Assembly: GCA_015067895.1 (NCBI GenBank)
Contig: SVLP01000004.1
Span: forward strand, 45,906 to 109,905
Length of the DNA: 64,000 bases
Source of the DNA: Oscillospiraceae bacterium
GTDB taxonomy: Bacteria > Bacillota_A > Clostridia > Oscillospirales > Oscillospiraceae
Reading direction: 5' to 3'
Part shown: positions 16,421 through 25,349 of the stretch, piece by piece
How positions within the stretch are numbered: the stretch's first letter is position 1
How the letters are laid out: each line of letters opens with the position of its first letter
Notes under the pieces: generated by a model
What the model was told of the DNA's origin: nothing
Seen by the model: the letters and a program-made list of their open reading frames with translations, nothing else
The model's database searches: none
Position numbers and translations under genes: made by a program

Positions 16421-16433
16421 ACAAGCAGACTAA
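16122..16433 (+). CDS. divIC: DivIC/FtsB-type septum formation initiator
   Basis: A 103-residue bitopic membrane protein: short cytoplasmic N-terminus, one transmembrane helix (about residues 27-42), then a coiled coil (LAALQHQAAVLEQQNEELRQ) and a conserved EIAREELGLVDPDTIIF end typical of DivIC/FtsB. It forms part of the divisome with FtsL and DivIB. GGAGG lies eight bases upstream. It is transcribed from a promoter inside yabQ and lies just before the S1-domain gene, the same context as Bacillus divIC. Confidence 0.92.
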   Translation: MADIHDFLNRFQLQYRRTPALHKVVVAAAIVLSSVTLISLRLGHWEAEEKLAALQHQAAVLEQQNEELRQDIEALGTADSIREIAREELGLVDPDTIIFEQAD

Positions 16434-16435
16434 TC

Positions 16436-16951
16436 ATGGAGGAAACAAACAACAGTATGGAGTTAACCGTCGGAGCTGTCCTTGAGGGCAAGGTAAAATC
16501 GATCACCAATTTCGGCGCGTTCATCGCGCTTCCCGACAACAAGACCGGCATGGTACATATCTCTGAGATCGCCAATGCCTACGTCAGTGACATCCGCCAG
16601 CACCTGACCGAGGGTCAGGATGTGAAGGTCATGGTCATCGCTGTGGATCAGGGCAAAGTCAACCTGTCCATCAAGCGGCTGGAGCCCAAGCCCCAGAACA
16701 CCGGCCGTCCCAGCTTCCGCCGGGAGGGCGGCGAGGGCCGTCCCGAGCGCCAGGATCGCGGCAATTTCCGCAATAACAACAATCAGGCTCCCCGGCCCGC
16801 TCCCGTCCGTGCCGCTGCACCTGTCCCCCCTCCTGCTCCCAAGACCAAGGATCAGCAGTTTGAGGATATGATGAAGGCATTCATGTCGGAGTCCGACTCC
16901 AAGCTCTCCGGTATGCGCGCCGACCACCGCACCAAGAGCCGCAGACGCTAA
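16436..16951 (+). CDS. S1 RNA-binding domain protein (YabR-like)
   Basis: A 171-residue protein with one S1 domain at about residues 8-80 (VGAVLEGKVKSITNFGAFI, KTGMVHISEIANAYV) and a long basic, Arg/Pro/Asn-rich, probably disordered tail to the end (KSRRR). It resembles Bacillus YabR and general stress protein 13, which bind RNA or ribosomes. The first ATG has little ribosome binding site; a second ATG at codon 8 lies 13 bases after GGAGGA, so the start is uncertain by seven codons. It follows divIC as in Bacillus. Confidence 0.9.
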   Translation: MEETNNSMELTVGAVLEGKVKSITNFGAFIALPDNKTGMVHISEIANAYVSDIRQHLTEGQDVKVMVIAVDQGKVNLSIKRLEPKPQNTGRPSFRREGGEGRPERQDRGNFRNNNNQAPRPAPVRAAAPVPPPAPKTKDQQFEDMMKAFMSESDSKLSGMRADHRTKSRRR

Positions 16952-16956
16952 CAAAT

Positions 16957-16985
16957 ACAGGGCTGCCCGCGCAGCCCTTGTTTTG
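16957..16985 (+). terminator. Terminator after the S1-domain gene
   Basis: Stem AGGGCTGC/GCAGCCCT with a CCGC loop, followed by TGTTTTG. Confidence 0.85.
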
Positions 16986-17004
16986 CGTCAGGAAGGAGAA
17001 CGAA

Positions 17005-17703
17005 ATGGCAAATGTCATGATTACCGGCGGCTCCCGGGGCATCGGTGCAGCTACCGTCCGCCGGTTCGCCCAGGCCGGTCACCGGGTCTGGTTCCTGTAT
17101 GAAAAGGAGCATGCCGCCGCCCAGGCTGTGGCCGCCGAGACCGGCGCCGCCGCCATCTGCGCTGATGTGTCCGACGGTGAGGCCGTCCGCAGCGCCTTCC
17201 GGCAGTGTCCCGATGTGGACATCCTGGTCTGCAACGCGGGCATCTCCATCCCGGGGCTCATGAGCATGCTCCCGGAGCAAAGCTGGGATCGACTCTTCGA
17301 GGTCAACGTCAAGGGCATCTACCACTGCGTCAACGCCGCCATGTCCAGCTTCCTGCGGAAGCAGTCCGGCTCCATTGTGATGGTCAGCTCCATGTGGGGC
17401 GTCACCGGCGGCAGCTGCGAGGCCGCCTACTCCGCCACCAAGGGCGCGGTCATCGCCCTGAGCAAGGCTCTGGCCAAGGAGCTGGGCCCCAGCGGCATCC
17501 GGGTCAACTGTGTGGCCCCCGGCGTGATCCTGACGGATATGTGCGCCGAGATCGACCCCGAGATCCTGGAGGAACTCCGCCAGGAATCCCCCATCGGCAA
17601 AAATGGACGGCCCGAGGATGTGGCCGCCGCCATCGAATATTTAGCCGACGCCCCCTTCGTCACCGGCCAGGTGCTGGGGGTCAACGGCGGCTTCGTCATT
17701 TAA
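17005..17703 (+). CDS. SDR-family oxidoreductase (FabG-like)
   Basis: A 232-residue short-chain dehydrogenase/reductase. It has the cofactor motif TGGSRGIG at about residues 7-14, CNAGIS, the catalytic Ser near VSSMWG, and YSATK for the Tyr/Lys pair, plus the C-terminal FVTGQVLGVNGGF. The closest look is 3-oxoacyl-ACP reductase (FabG), but SDR substrates cannot be told from motifs, and no fab genes are nearby. AAGGAG precedes the start. It is 17 bp upstream of rpiB and probably co-transcribed. Confidence 0.9.
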   Translation: MANVMITGGSRGIGAATVRRFAQAGHRVWFLYEKEHAAAQAVAAETGAAAICADVSDGEAVRSAFRQCPDVDILVCNAGISIPGLMSMLPEQSWDRLFEVNVKGIYHCVNAAMSSFLRKQSGSIVMVSSMWGVTGGSCEAAYSATKGAVIALSKALAKELGPSGIRVNCVAPGVILTDMCAEIDPEILEELRQESPIGKNGRPEDVAAAIEYLADAPFVTGQVLGVNGGFVI

Positions 17704-17720
17704 CTAAGGAGGAATTACCA

Positions 17721-18161
17721 ATGAAAATTTCCATCGCTTGTGACCACGGCGCATTCGAGATGAAGGAGGCCGTCAAGGCCCATCTGGAGACCAAGGGCTT
17801 CGAGGTCGTCGACTTCGGCTGCCACTCCCTGGCCAGCTGCGACTACCCCGACATGATCGCCCCCGCCGCCCAGGCCGTCGCCAAGGGCGAGTGCGAGAAG
17901 GGCATCGTGCTCTGCACCACCGGCATCGGCGCATCCATCGTGGCCAACAAGGTCGACGGCGTCCGCTGCGCCCTGCTCCACGAGACCTGGTCTGCCAAGA
18001 TGACCCGGCTCCACAACGACACCAACGTCATGGCTCTGGGTGCCGGTGTCGTCGGCAAGAACCTGGCTCTGGAGATCGTGGACACCTGGCTGGGCACCGA
18101 ATTCTCCGGCGACGAGCGCCACCAGAGACGCATCGACAAGATGATGGCGATCGAGAAGTAA
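17721..18161 (+). CDS. rpiB: Ribose-5-phosphate isomerase B
   Basis: A 146-residue LacAB/RpiB sugar-phosphate isomerase. It starts KISIACDHGAFEMK, and has the active-site loop LCTTGIGASIVANK, where Cys is the expected catalytic base position, and HNDTNVMALG. It interconverts ribose 5-phosphate and ribulose 5-phosphate in the pentose phosphate pathway. AAGGAGG lies eight bases before the ATG. Allose- or galactose-6-phosphate isomerase activity is a less likely alternative since no such pathway adjoins. Confidence 0.93.
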   Translation: MKISIACDHGAFEMKEAVKAHLETKGFEVVDFGCHSLASCDYPDMIAPAAQAVAKGECEKGIVLCTTGIGASIVANKVDGVRCALLHETWSAKMTRLHNDTNVMALGAGVVGKNLALEIVDTWLGTEFSGDERHQRRIDKMMAIEK

Positions 18162-18180
18162 ATCTCAGCGCAAAAGAGAA

Positions 18181-18302
18181 CACGTCATTGCGAACCAGTG
18201 CGCACACTGGTGTGGCAATCCCCTGGATTTTCCGGATACTACCATTGGTAGGCTCGGCAAAATCGACGAGATCGCCATGGGCCTGCGGCCAGTTGCGGTG
18301 TC
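18181..18302. repeat. Family A intergenic repeat, copy 1 (degenerate)
   Basis: It starts CACGTCATTGCGAACCAGTG and ends with a decayed version of the usual right half (GAGATCGCCATGGGCCTGCGG). It is the same element as at 19485, 26443, 56691 and 59868, here in the rpiB downstream gap. Confidence 0.6.
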
Positions 18303-18323
18303 CCAGCGGGACGATTGAAATTG

Positions 18324-18356
18324 AAAAATGGACTGCCGGTTTGGCAGTCCATTTTT
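18324..18356. terminator. Bidirectional terminator between rpiB and a minus-strand gene
   Basis: Stem AAATGGACTGCC/GGCAGTCCATTT with A and T runs on both sides, so it can serve rpiB and the convergent small membrane protein gene. Confidence 0.92.
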
Positions 18357-18357
18357 A

Positions 18358-18630
18358 TTACCTTAAAAAAGTCAGTACGACCAGAATCAGGCAAAATGCG
18401 ACCGCGCCTAACTCAAAGATGGCAAGTCCGCGATGCTCCTTCCAATTGAGGATGCCATGCAGCACAAAATGCACACCCATCAACGCCCAGCTGACAAACC
18501 GAAGGATCAGATATGTTCCGTTCTCCGGATCGCCCAACCAGATGGCCGCGGTCAGCGCAGCAAGCGCTCCGATGATGCATACCAGGTCTGCCCAGATCAG
18601 GCCCTTCCGCCAAAGGGGCTCATTTTTCAT
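18358..18630 (-). CDS. Small membrane protein, unknown
   Basis: A 90-residue protein with three predicted transmembrane helices (about 9-31, 40-60, 67-88) and short charged loops (DPENG, NWKEHRG). No family recognised. A strong AAGGAGG precedes the ATG, and its start lies one base after the stop of the uridine phosphorylase gene, so it is translated from the same transcript. The shared terminator follows at once. Confidence 0.8.
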   Translation of the reverse strand: MKNEPLWRKGLIWADLVCIIGALAALTAAIWLGDPENGTYLILRFVSWALMGVHFVLHGILNWKEHRGLAIFELGAVAFCLILVVLTFLR

Positions 18631-18631
18631 A

Positions 18632-19402
18632 TCAGCCCTCCTTCCGATCGGCCTCGATCAGCAGCTTCAGGGCCTCGATGCCCACCTTGATGGCACCGGA
18701 GGTGTCCTCGGTCATGTCCTGATCCAGACCTGCGGCCTCCCGCTCCTGGTTCCATATAACGTGGAAGCAGCTGCCGCAGCGAACCTTCAGCGCATCGGCC
18801 ACCACGAACAGGGCGGCGGACTCCATCTCGCTGGCCTTGACGCCCAGGCGCTTCCAGCTGTCCCACTTCTGGAGCAGGTCGTAGTGGACGGGAGACTTCT
18901 GGGGGCTGTGCTGGCCGTAGAAGGCGTCCTTGCACTGGACGACGCCCACGTGATTTCGGTAGCCCAGATTGTCGGCGGCCTGCTTCAGGGCGCAGGTGAT
19001 GTCGAAATTCGGAACGGCGGGGTACTCGATGGGGGCATACTCCAGGGAGGTGTGCTCATAGCGGATGGCACCGTTGGCAATGACCACATCGCCGCTGCGG
19101 ACATTCAGATCGATGCCGCCGCAGGTGCCCACCCGGATGAAGGTGTCCGCGCCGATGGCGGCCAGCTCCTCCATGGCGATGGAGGCAGAGGGGCCGCCGA
19201 TGCCGGTGGAGCAGACGGAGACCTTCTCGCCCAGCAGATAGCCGGTGTAGATGTTGTATTCCCGGTTCATGCCAATGTGAACGGGGTTATCAAAGTGCGC
19301 CGCAATGGACTCGCAGCGGCCGGGGTCGCCGGGCAGGAAAACGTATCTGCCAACGTCGCCCTCCTTGCAGCGGATGTGGAACTGCATGCCGATGTCTTGC
19401 AT
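18632..19402 (-). CDS. Uridine/nucleoside phosphorylase
   Basis: A 256-residue NP-I family phosphorylase. [10 protein letters not shown] is the phosphate-binding opening, [18 protein letters not shown] is represented by [19 protein letters not shown] is conserved, and EMESAALF holds the ribose-binding Glu. It splits nucleosides (most like uridine phosphorylase) to base and ribose 1-phosphate for salvage. The frame stays open upstream, but AAGGGTG marks the ATG used. It ends next to a small membrane protein gene. Confidence 0.9.
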   Translation of the reverse strand: MQDIGMQFHIRCKEGDVGRYVFLPGDPGRCESIAAHFDNPVHIGMNREYNIYTGYLLGEKVSVCSTGIGGPSASIAMEELAAIGADTFIRVGTCGGIDLNVRSGDVVIANGAIRYEHTSLEYAPIEYPAVPNFDITCALKQAADNLGYRNHVGVVQCKDAFYGQHSPQKSPVHYDLLQKWDSWKRLGVKASEMESAALFVVADALKVRCGSCFHVIWNQEREAAGLDQDMTEDTSGAIKVGIEALKLLIEADRKEG

Positions 19403-19484
19403 ATGGTTCACCCTTTCGTCAGAATAGATAAAAACAGTATAGCATATGGGCAGTGGTTTTGCAAGAATGAACCATAAAAAACCA

Positions 19485-19632
19485 CTGTCATTCCGAGGCC
19501 GCAGGCCGCACCCCAGGGTAGCTTCTCTTGCCCCTTCAGGGCAATTCACCTTCTGGGAATCTCCTGGTATATCGTACGGATTTCAACCGCTGTTGCAGGA
19601 GATTGCCACGCCCTTACGGGCTCGCAATGACA
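19485..19632. repeat. Family A intergenic repeat, copy 2 (composite)
   Basis: Outer ends CTGTCATTCCGAGG and CTCGCAATGACA are near-inverted. The left half also holds a segment (TCTTGCCCCTTCAGGGCAAT) that is the reverse complement of part of the family B copy near 50830. So two repeat families have combined here. Confidence 0.6.
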
Positions 19633-19673
19633 TGGTTGTGGGTAGCTGGTGCTTCTGATTCGACTGGGCAGTT

Positions 19674-19708
19674 TTCCAACTTGGTCGGCGGGGTCAGTGA
19701 CCCCGCCC
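19674..19708. repeat. Family D short repeat, copy 1
   Basis: TCCAACTTGGTCGGCGGGG followed by a hairpin-forming GGGGTCAGTGACCCC stretch. Similar to copies near 56612, 59786 and 60164. The rest of the 19709-19766 gap is an AT-rich inverted repeat of AGGAGT/ACTCCT type, possibly the polC terminator. Confidence 0.5.
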
Positions 19709-19766
19709 AACAGAAAAAGGAGTCAGGAATCAAACAATTCCTAACTCCTAATTTCTAATTCCTAAT

Positions 19767-22700
19767 TCAGAACAAACTGACCTGGCTCGTATCCGGCAGA
19801 TCGCCGAAGGCGCCCGCGTCCTTGAGCATCTGCACGTGGGTCTTCGACACCTTGGGACAGGCGGCGGTGACCTCCTCGATGGAGATGAAGTGCTTGCCCT
19901 TTCTTCCCTCCATCAGGTCGATGGCGGCATTTTCGCCGAGACCCGAGATGGAGACGAAGGGTGGCAGGATCTTGCCGTCCTTGATGAGGAACTTCGTCGC
20001 GTGGCTTTCATACAGGTCGATGGGGGCGAACTCGAAGCCCCGGAGGTAGAATTCGTAGACGACCTCCAACGTGGTCAGCAGATCCTCATCCTTGGCGGTG
20101 GCGTCGTCGTTGTTGTCGATGGCCTCGATGTTGGCGACGGTGGCCTCCAAGCCCGCGGTCATCAGGGATGCATCGAAGCCGCCCTTCTGGCTCCGGCGGT
20201 AGAAATAGGCCGCGTAGAAGGCCAGGGGGTGGTAGACCTTGAACCAGGCAATGCGGAAGGCCATCATGCAGTAGGCCACGGCGTGGGCCTTGGGGAAGAG
20301 GTACTTGATCTTCTTGCAGGAGGTGATGTACCAGTCCGGCACACCGGCGGCCACCATCTCCTCCTCCGCGCCGGGGGGCAGTCCCCTGCCCTTTCGGACG
20401 GACTCCATGATCTTGAAGGCCCGCTTGTCCGGCATGCCGCAGGAGATCAGGTAGATCATGATATCGTCACGGGCACCGATGGTCTGGTCAACGGTGGCGG
20501 TCTTGGAGTTGATGAGATCCTTGGCGTTGCCCAGCCACACATCCGTTCCGTGGGTGTAGCCGCAGATCCGGACGAGGAAATCGAACTTCTCGGGCATGGT
20601 GTCAAGCAAAACGCCCCGTGTGAAGCGGGTGTTGAATTCGGGCACGCCTACGGCTCCCGTGGGGCCGAGGATCTTGTCGTCCTCGTAGCCCAGGATCTTG
20701 GAGGATGTGAAGATGGACATGGTGCCCTTGTCGTCCAGGGGAATGGTCTTGGCATCCACGCCGGTCATGTCCTCCATCATGCGGATCATGGTGGGGTCAT
20801 CGTGACCCAGCATATCCAGCTTCAAGAGGTTCTCCTCCATGGAGTGGTATTCGAAATGGGTGGTGATCTGGTCGGATTTGGGATCGTCGGCGGGATGCTG
20901 CACCGGGCAGAAGTCCCAGATCTCGTTCTCCTGGGGAATGACCACCAGACCGCCAGGGTGCTGGCCGGTGGTGCGGCGGACACCGACGCAGCCGGAGGCC
21001 AGCCGGTTCTCCTCTGCCCTGCTTTCCTTGCGCTCCCGCTCGCTGAGGTACTTCTTGACGTAGCCGTAGGCGGTCTTTTCCGCCACGGTACCCACGGTGC
21101 CCGCACGGAACACGTGGGAGGAGCCGAACATGGAGATACAGTACTGGTGGGCCCGGGCCTGATATTCGCCGGAGAAGTTCAGGTCGATATCAGGCACCTT
21201 GTCGCCGCCGAAGCCCAGGAAGGTCTCGAAGGGGATGTTGAAGCCGTCCTTCTCCAGCTGGGTGCCGCACTTGGGGCATTTGGCGTCGGGCAGGTCGGCG
21301 CCGCAGTTGAATTCCTTGGGCACATCCAGGATGGTGTGCTTGCACTCGGGATTGGGGCAGCGGTAATGGGGCGGGAAGGAGTTGACCTCCGTGATGCCGG
21401 ACATGTACGCCACGATGGACGAGCCGACGGAGCCACGGGAGCCCACCAGATAGCCGTGCTCCAGCGAGTTCTGCACCAGCCGCTGGGCGGACATGTAGAT
21501 CACGTCGTAATGACAGGAGATGATGTCATGGAGCTCCACCTCCACGCGCTTGACGAAGCTCTCCGGCGGATTGTCGCCGTAGAGCCGGTGGAATTTGCCG
21601 TAGACCAGATCCTTCAGATCTTCGACGGAGTTCTCGATCTTGGGCGCGAACAGATTGTGGGGCACGGGGCGCAGGGTCTCGCACTGGTCGGCGATGAAGT
21701 TGGGATTGGTGACGACCACCTCGAAGGCCTTCTTCGCACCCAGGTAGGAAAACTCCCGGAGCATCTCGTCGGTGGTGCGGAAGTAAAGGGGGTTGGGGGC
21801 GTCGCAGTCCTCAAAGCCCTTGGTGGCAAGCAAAATGTGACGGAATATCTCGTCCTCCGGGTTCAGGAAATGGACGTCACCGGTGGCGCAGACGGGCTTG
21901 TTCAGCTTCTCGCCCAGGCGGACGACGGTGCGGTTGAATTCCCGCAGCTCCTCCTCGGTCTTGACCATGTCCTTGCGGAGCATGAATTTGTTGTTGTCCA
22001 GGGGCTGGATCTCCAGGAAATCGTAGAAGGAGGCAATACGCAGCAGCTCGTCCTCGCTCTTGTGGTTGATGATCGCCTGGAACAGCTCACCGGCCTCACA
22101 GGCGGAGCCGATGATGATGCCCTCCCGGTATTTCAGCAGCTCGGACTTGGGGATCCGGGGCACACGCTTGAAGTATTCCAGATTACTCAGGGAAATCAGA
22201 TGGTAGAGGTTCCGCAGACCCTGCTGGTTCTTGGCGTAGAGGATGATGTGCCGGGCCTGACGGTCGCTGACCTTGCCCTTGCTTCTCAGAGCGGGCATGG
22301 CGGCGTTGATGGCCTGAATGGAGTGGACGCCCAGCTCCTGAAGCTTCGGGATCAGGCGATCGAAGATCAGGCCGCAGGTCATGGAATCGTCGGCTGCCCG
22401 GTGGTGATTGAACTCCGGCAGGCTCAGGGCGTCGGCCACGATGTTGAGCTTGAACTTGTTCAGATGGCTCAGCATATTCTGGGACAGGATCAGGGTATCC
22501 ACGGAGGTGGGCTCGAAGGGCAGGTTCAGCTTCTTCGCCGCCTCCCGGACGAAGCCCACATCGAAGTCGGCGTTGTGGGCCACCAGAGGCCGCCCGTTCA
22601 CGAAGTCCAGGAACTTGGGCAGGACTTCGTCGATCGTGGGTGCGCCCACCAGCATGGCATCGGTGATGCCCGTCAGGTCGATGATCTTCTTCTCCAGCTT

Positions 22701-24080
22701 CCGGCCCGGATCGACGAAGGTCTGGAACCGGTCGATCTCCCTGCCCTGCTTGAAGACCACCGCGCCGATCTCGATGATGGTATCCGTCAGGGAGGAAAGT
22801 CCCGTGGTCTCCAGGTCGAAGGCCACGAATTCGTCATCGAAGGCCCGGTCGGCACTGCCGTGGACGACGATCCGGTCATCCACATCGTTGACGTAGTAGC
22901 CCTCCATGCCGTAGAGGATCTTGATATTCTGGTCGGTACCCGCCACCTTAGCCTTGCCCGCCGCCTTCATGGCGTCCGGGAAGGACTGGGTGACACCGTG
23001 ATCTGTAATGCCGATGGCCCGGTGACCCCAGCCCGCGGCGGTCTTGACGGCAGCACCGGTGGGGGTCAGGGCATCCATGTTGGACATGGTGGTATGCAGG
23101 TGGAGCTCCACCCGCTTGAGCCCCTCGGCGGTGTCCTTCCGCTTGGGCATGGAGCCGGGCATCATGGAATAGGGACGCAGGATGGTCTCGTTGTCGAATT
23201 TGTTCACATCCATCTTGCCCTGCACCCGGAGCACGGAGCCCACGGACACGTTGTCCAGGACGGGCTTGGCCTCGTTTGCCTCCATGAAGCGGCTGACCCG
23301 GACGGAGTTGGTATTGTCGGTCATATCGAAATTGATGACCCAGGCGTTGCGCTTTTTCAGCTCCTTGTGCTCCACGGCAAAGACCCGTCCCTCGACGATG
23401 ACGAAGCCCATGTCCAGGCTCAGATCCTTCATGGGCACGGGATTGCCCTTGAAGGGCTTGCCGTAGAAGGTGTCGCCCTGCTGGGGTGCGGGAGCGGAGC
23501 CGCCGGAGGATGCGGCCTTCTTCTCGGTAAACACAGGCTTCGGGCCCTTGGCGATCATCTCGGCGCGGATCTTCTCCATGGCATCGAAGAGCTCCTTGCC
23601 CTGGAGGTCAGAGCCGGCCTCGATGGCGATCTCCACCTCCTCGCCCACAAGCTCCTTGAACTTGCGCTTGACGGCGGGCAGGGCTTCCTCGATCATCCGC
23701 CTGCCGTTGGCCCGGAGCTTGATGGTCAGGTTCAGCCCCTCCCACTCCCATTTGGCTCCGGCCAGGGAGCCCATGCACATGGAGTTCTCCCGGACGAAGA
23801 GGTCAATCAGGTCGGCGGGCTCCATCTGGTACAGGGTTCCGGTGGGAAAATGAGGGTGGATCACAAGGCTTTTCAGCCCATAGACCTGCTCCACATCCCG
23901 GCAGATATCCGCCAGCGCACGGCCCGGAATGGGGCCCTGGCAGTCCAGCTCCAGCTCGATGCGCCGCTCCGCAGGGTCAAGCTCCGCAGCACGAATGGCC
24001 GCCTGAGCAAGCAGCTTCACAGCTGACTCCGGCGGCTCGTAGAGGGCAAACATATTCAAAAAGAGTACATTGTCCTTCAT
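19767..24080 (-). CDS. polC: DNA polymerase III subunit alpha, PolC type
   Basis: A 1437-residue replicative polymerase of the Gram-positive PolC type. An N-terminal domain and OB fold (about 230-320) precede a PHP domain (RVELHLHTTMSNMDAL, near 325). A DnaQ-like 3'-5' exonuclease is inserted inside the PHP domain (FVAFDLETTGL, about 415-580). The palm, fingers and a four-Cys zinc motif (CPNPEC, CPKCG) and the catalytic DIDLNFSGE follow. The length is right for the family. It is the last gene of the pyrH-to-polC block. It is separated from ispG by a hairpin and a 158-bp repeat element. Confidence 0.98.
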   Translation of the reverse strand: MKDNVLFLNMFALYEPPESAVKLLAQAAIRAAELDPAERRIELELDCQGPIPGRALADICRDVEQVYGLKSLVIHPHFPTGTLYQMEPADLIDLFVRENSMCMGSLAGAKWEWEGLNLTIKLRANGRRMIEEALPAVKRKFKELVGEEVEIAIEAGSDLQGKELFDAMEKIRAEMIAKGPKPVFTEKKAASSGGSAPAPQQGDTFYGKPFKGNPVPMKDLSLDMGFVIVEGRVFAVEHKELKKRNAWVINFDMTDNTNSVRVSRFMEANEAKPVLDNVSVGSVLRVQGKMDVNKFDNETILRPYSMMPGSMPKRKDTAEGLKRVELHLHTTMSNMDALTPTGAAVKTAAGWGHRAIGITDHGVTQSFPDAMKAAGKAKVAGTDQNIKILYGMEGYYVNDVDDRIVVHGSADRAFDDEFVAFDLETTGLSSLTDTIIEIGAVVFKQGREIDRFQTFVDPGRKLEKKIIDLTGITDAMLVGAPTIDEVLPKFLDFVNGRPLVAHNADFDVGFVREAAKKLNLPFEPTSVDTLILSQNMLSHLNKFKLNIVADALSLPEFNHHRAADDSMTCGLIFDRLIPKLQELGVHSIQAINAAMPALRSKGKVSDRQARHIILYAKNQQGLRNLYHLISLSNLEYFKRVPRIPKSELLKYREGIIIGSACEAGELFQAIINHKSEDELLRIASFYDFLEIQPLDNNKFMLRKDMVKTEEELREFNRTVVRLGEKLNKPVCATGDVHFLNPEDEIFRHILLATKGFEDCDAPNPLYFRTTDEMLREFSYLGAKKAFEVVVTNPNFIADQCETLRPVPHNLFAPKIENSVEDLKDLVYGKFHRLYGDNPPESFVKRVEVELHDIISCHYDVIYMSAQRLVQNSLEHGYLVGSRGSVGSSIVAYMSGITEVNSFPPHYRCPNPECKHTILDVPKEFNCGADLPDAKCPKCGTQLEKDGFNIPFETFLGFGGDKVPDIDLNFSGEYQARAHQYCISMFGSSHVFRAGTVGTVAEKTAYGYVKKYLSERERKESRAEENRLASGCVGVRRTTGQHPGGLVVIPQENEIWDFCPVQHPADDPKSDQITTHFEYHSMEENLLKLDMLGHDDPTMIRMMEDMTGVDAKTIPLDDKGTMSIFTSSKILGYEDDKILGPTGAVGVPEFNTRFTRGVLLDTMPEKFDFLVRICGYTHGTDVWLGNAKDLINSKTATVDQTIGARDDIMIYLISCGMPDKRAFKIMESVRKGRGLPPGAEEEMVAAGVPDWYITSCKKIKYLFPKAHAVAYCMMAFRIAWFKVYHPLAFYAAYFYRRSQKGGFDASLMTAGLEATVANIEAIDNNDDATAKDEDLLTTLEVVYEFYLRGFEFAPIDLYESHATKFLIKDGKILPPFVSISGLGENAAIDLMEGRKGKHFISIEEVTAACPKVSKTHVQMLKDAGAFGDLPDTSQVSLF

Positions 24081-24110
24081 AATCAGTTTCCTTAGATTTT
24101 GTATGTGCGT

Positions 24111-24140
24111 TGTGGGGAATGCCGGTCGGCATCCCCCACA
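24111..24140. other. Hairpin upstream of polC
   Basis: GTGGGGAATGCC and GGCATCCCCCAC arms around GGTC, with no T tract, in the ispG-polC gap next to the 158-bp repeat. It might slow or process read-through transcription into polC. Confidence 0.45.
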
Positions 24141-24144
24141 GATG

Positions 24145-24302
24145 ATACTAATTCTTGGTTAAATGGTTTAAGAGCTTTCCGAGGATAAATTGTGCCAGAA
24201 AAGGCCGAGGACGACGGTGGGCTGTCGCCCACCTGGGACGAGAACGCATTATGGCGCAATTTAGACCGGAAAGAATGAAACAGTTTAATCAAGAGTTAGT
24301 AT
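24145..24302. repeat. 158-bp palindromic element (family C), copy 1
   Basis: Imperfect terminal inverted repeats of about 25 bp begin ATACTAATTCTTGG and end CAAGAGTTAGTAT. Inside, CTTTCCG/CGGAAAG and TAAATTGTGCCA/TGGCGCAATTTA also pair, and the tip is GGTGGGC-TGTC-GCCCACC. The whole unit can fold as one long stem. It differs from the copy at 59999 at two positions only. It lies 4 bp past the ispG stop. No coding capacity, so it is MITE-like. Confidence 0.85.
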
Positions 24303-24306
24303 GATA

Positions 24307-25344
24307 TCACATTTTTTCGATCCGTGCAAGCAGGGCGGGCAGCAGCTCGTCGTAGGGCAGCTTATCCACCTGCTCGCCCTTTTCGAAGATCATGCCCCAG
24401 CCGTCGCCGCCGGCGATGCCGATGTCGGCCTCCCGGGCCTCGCCGGGGCCGTTGACCACGCAGCCCATGACCGCCACGGTGATGGGCTTCTCGCAGTCCC
24501 GCAGGGCCTCGTCCACCTTGTTCACCAGGCCGATCAGGTCGATACGGGTGCGGCCGCAGGTGGGACAGGAGATGATATTGACACCTTCCTTGCGCAGGCC
24601 AGCCGCCTTCAGAATATCCTTGGCGGCGTAGACCTCCTCTACGGGGTCGTCGGTCAGGCTCACGCGGATGGTATCGCCGATGCCGTCCAGCAGCAATGCG
24701 CCGATGCCCATGGCGGACTTCATCAGGCCCTGCTTCACGGGGCCGGTCTCGGTGACGCCGATGTGCAGGGGGTAGTCGCACTTGCTCCGGAACAGACGGC
24801 AGGCGGCCACCATGGTGGGCACCGTGGAGGACTTCATGGACACGCAGGTGTCATGGAAATCGTACTTTTCCAGCAGGGCGATGTGCTCAAAGGCACTCTC
24901 CACCAACGCCTCGGCGGTGGGGTGGCCGTACTTTTCCAGCAGCCGCTTGTCAAGGGAGCCGCCGTTCACACCGATGCGGATGGGGATGCTTCTTGCCTTG
25001 CACACATCCACGACCGCCTTGACCCGATCCTCGCCGCCGATGTTGCCGGGGTTGATGCGGATCTTGCTGGCGCCGCCCTCGGCAGCGGCGATGGCCAGCT
25101 TGTAGTCGAAGTGGATGTCGGCGACCAGGGGCAGGGGGCTCTCCTTTGCGATCTCGGCAAAGCCCCGGGCGGCCTCCATGTTGGGCACCGCCAGCCGGAC
25201 GATCTGGCATCCGGCGGTGTGGAGCTTGCGGATCTGCTCCAGGGAGGCGGCCACGTCGGTGGTCTTGGTATTGAGCATGGACTGGATGGCGACCGGTGCG
25301 CCGCCGCCGATGGGCACGCCGCCAACGATGATCTGTCTGGTCAT
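24307..25344 (-). CDS. ispG: 4-hydroxy-3-methylbut-2-enyl diphosphate synthase (IspG)
   Basis: A 345-residue iron-sulfur enzyme of the MEP isoprenoid pathway, converting MEcPP to HMBPP. The cluster ligands appear as SCPTCGRT and, further on, MGCVVNGPGEA. The N-terminal TIM barrel starts QIIVGGVPIGGGAPVAIQSM. Two in-frame ATGs are close together; the second, eight bases after GGA, is used, while the first overlaps the rseP stop (TAATG). It is in the same operon as dxr, so two MEP enzymes are encoded here. Confidence 0.97.
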   Translation of the reverse strand: MTRQIIVGGVPIGGGAPVAIQSMLNTKTTDVAASLEQIRKLHTAGCQIVRLAVPNMEAARGFAEIAKESPLPLVADIHFDYKLAIAAAEGGASKIRINPGNIGGEDRVKAVVDVCKARSIPIRIGVNGGSLDKRLLEKYGHPTAEALVESAFEHIALLEKYDFHDTCVSMKSSTVPTMVAACRLFRSKCDYPLHIGVTETGPVKQGLMKSAMGIGALLLDGIGDTIRVSLTDDPVEEVYAAKDILKAAGLRKEGVNIISCPTCGRTRIDLIGLVNKVDEALRDCEKPITVAVMGCVVNGPGEAREADIGIAGGDGWGMIFEKGEQVDKLPYDELLPALLARIEKM

Positions 25345-25349
25345 ATTCA

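Noticed and set aside
19836..24026. A 1396-codon open frame antisense to polC
   Set aside because: Its composition (Gly, Val, His, Leu, Gln rich) mirrors the GC-rich codon pattern of polC, and it has no ribosome binding site. Several other genes here (glnS, pheT, rluB, aroC) have similar antisense frames.
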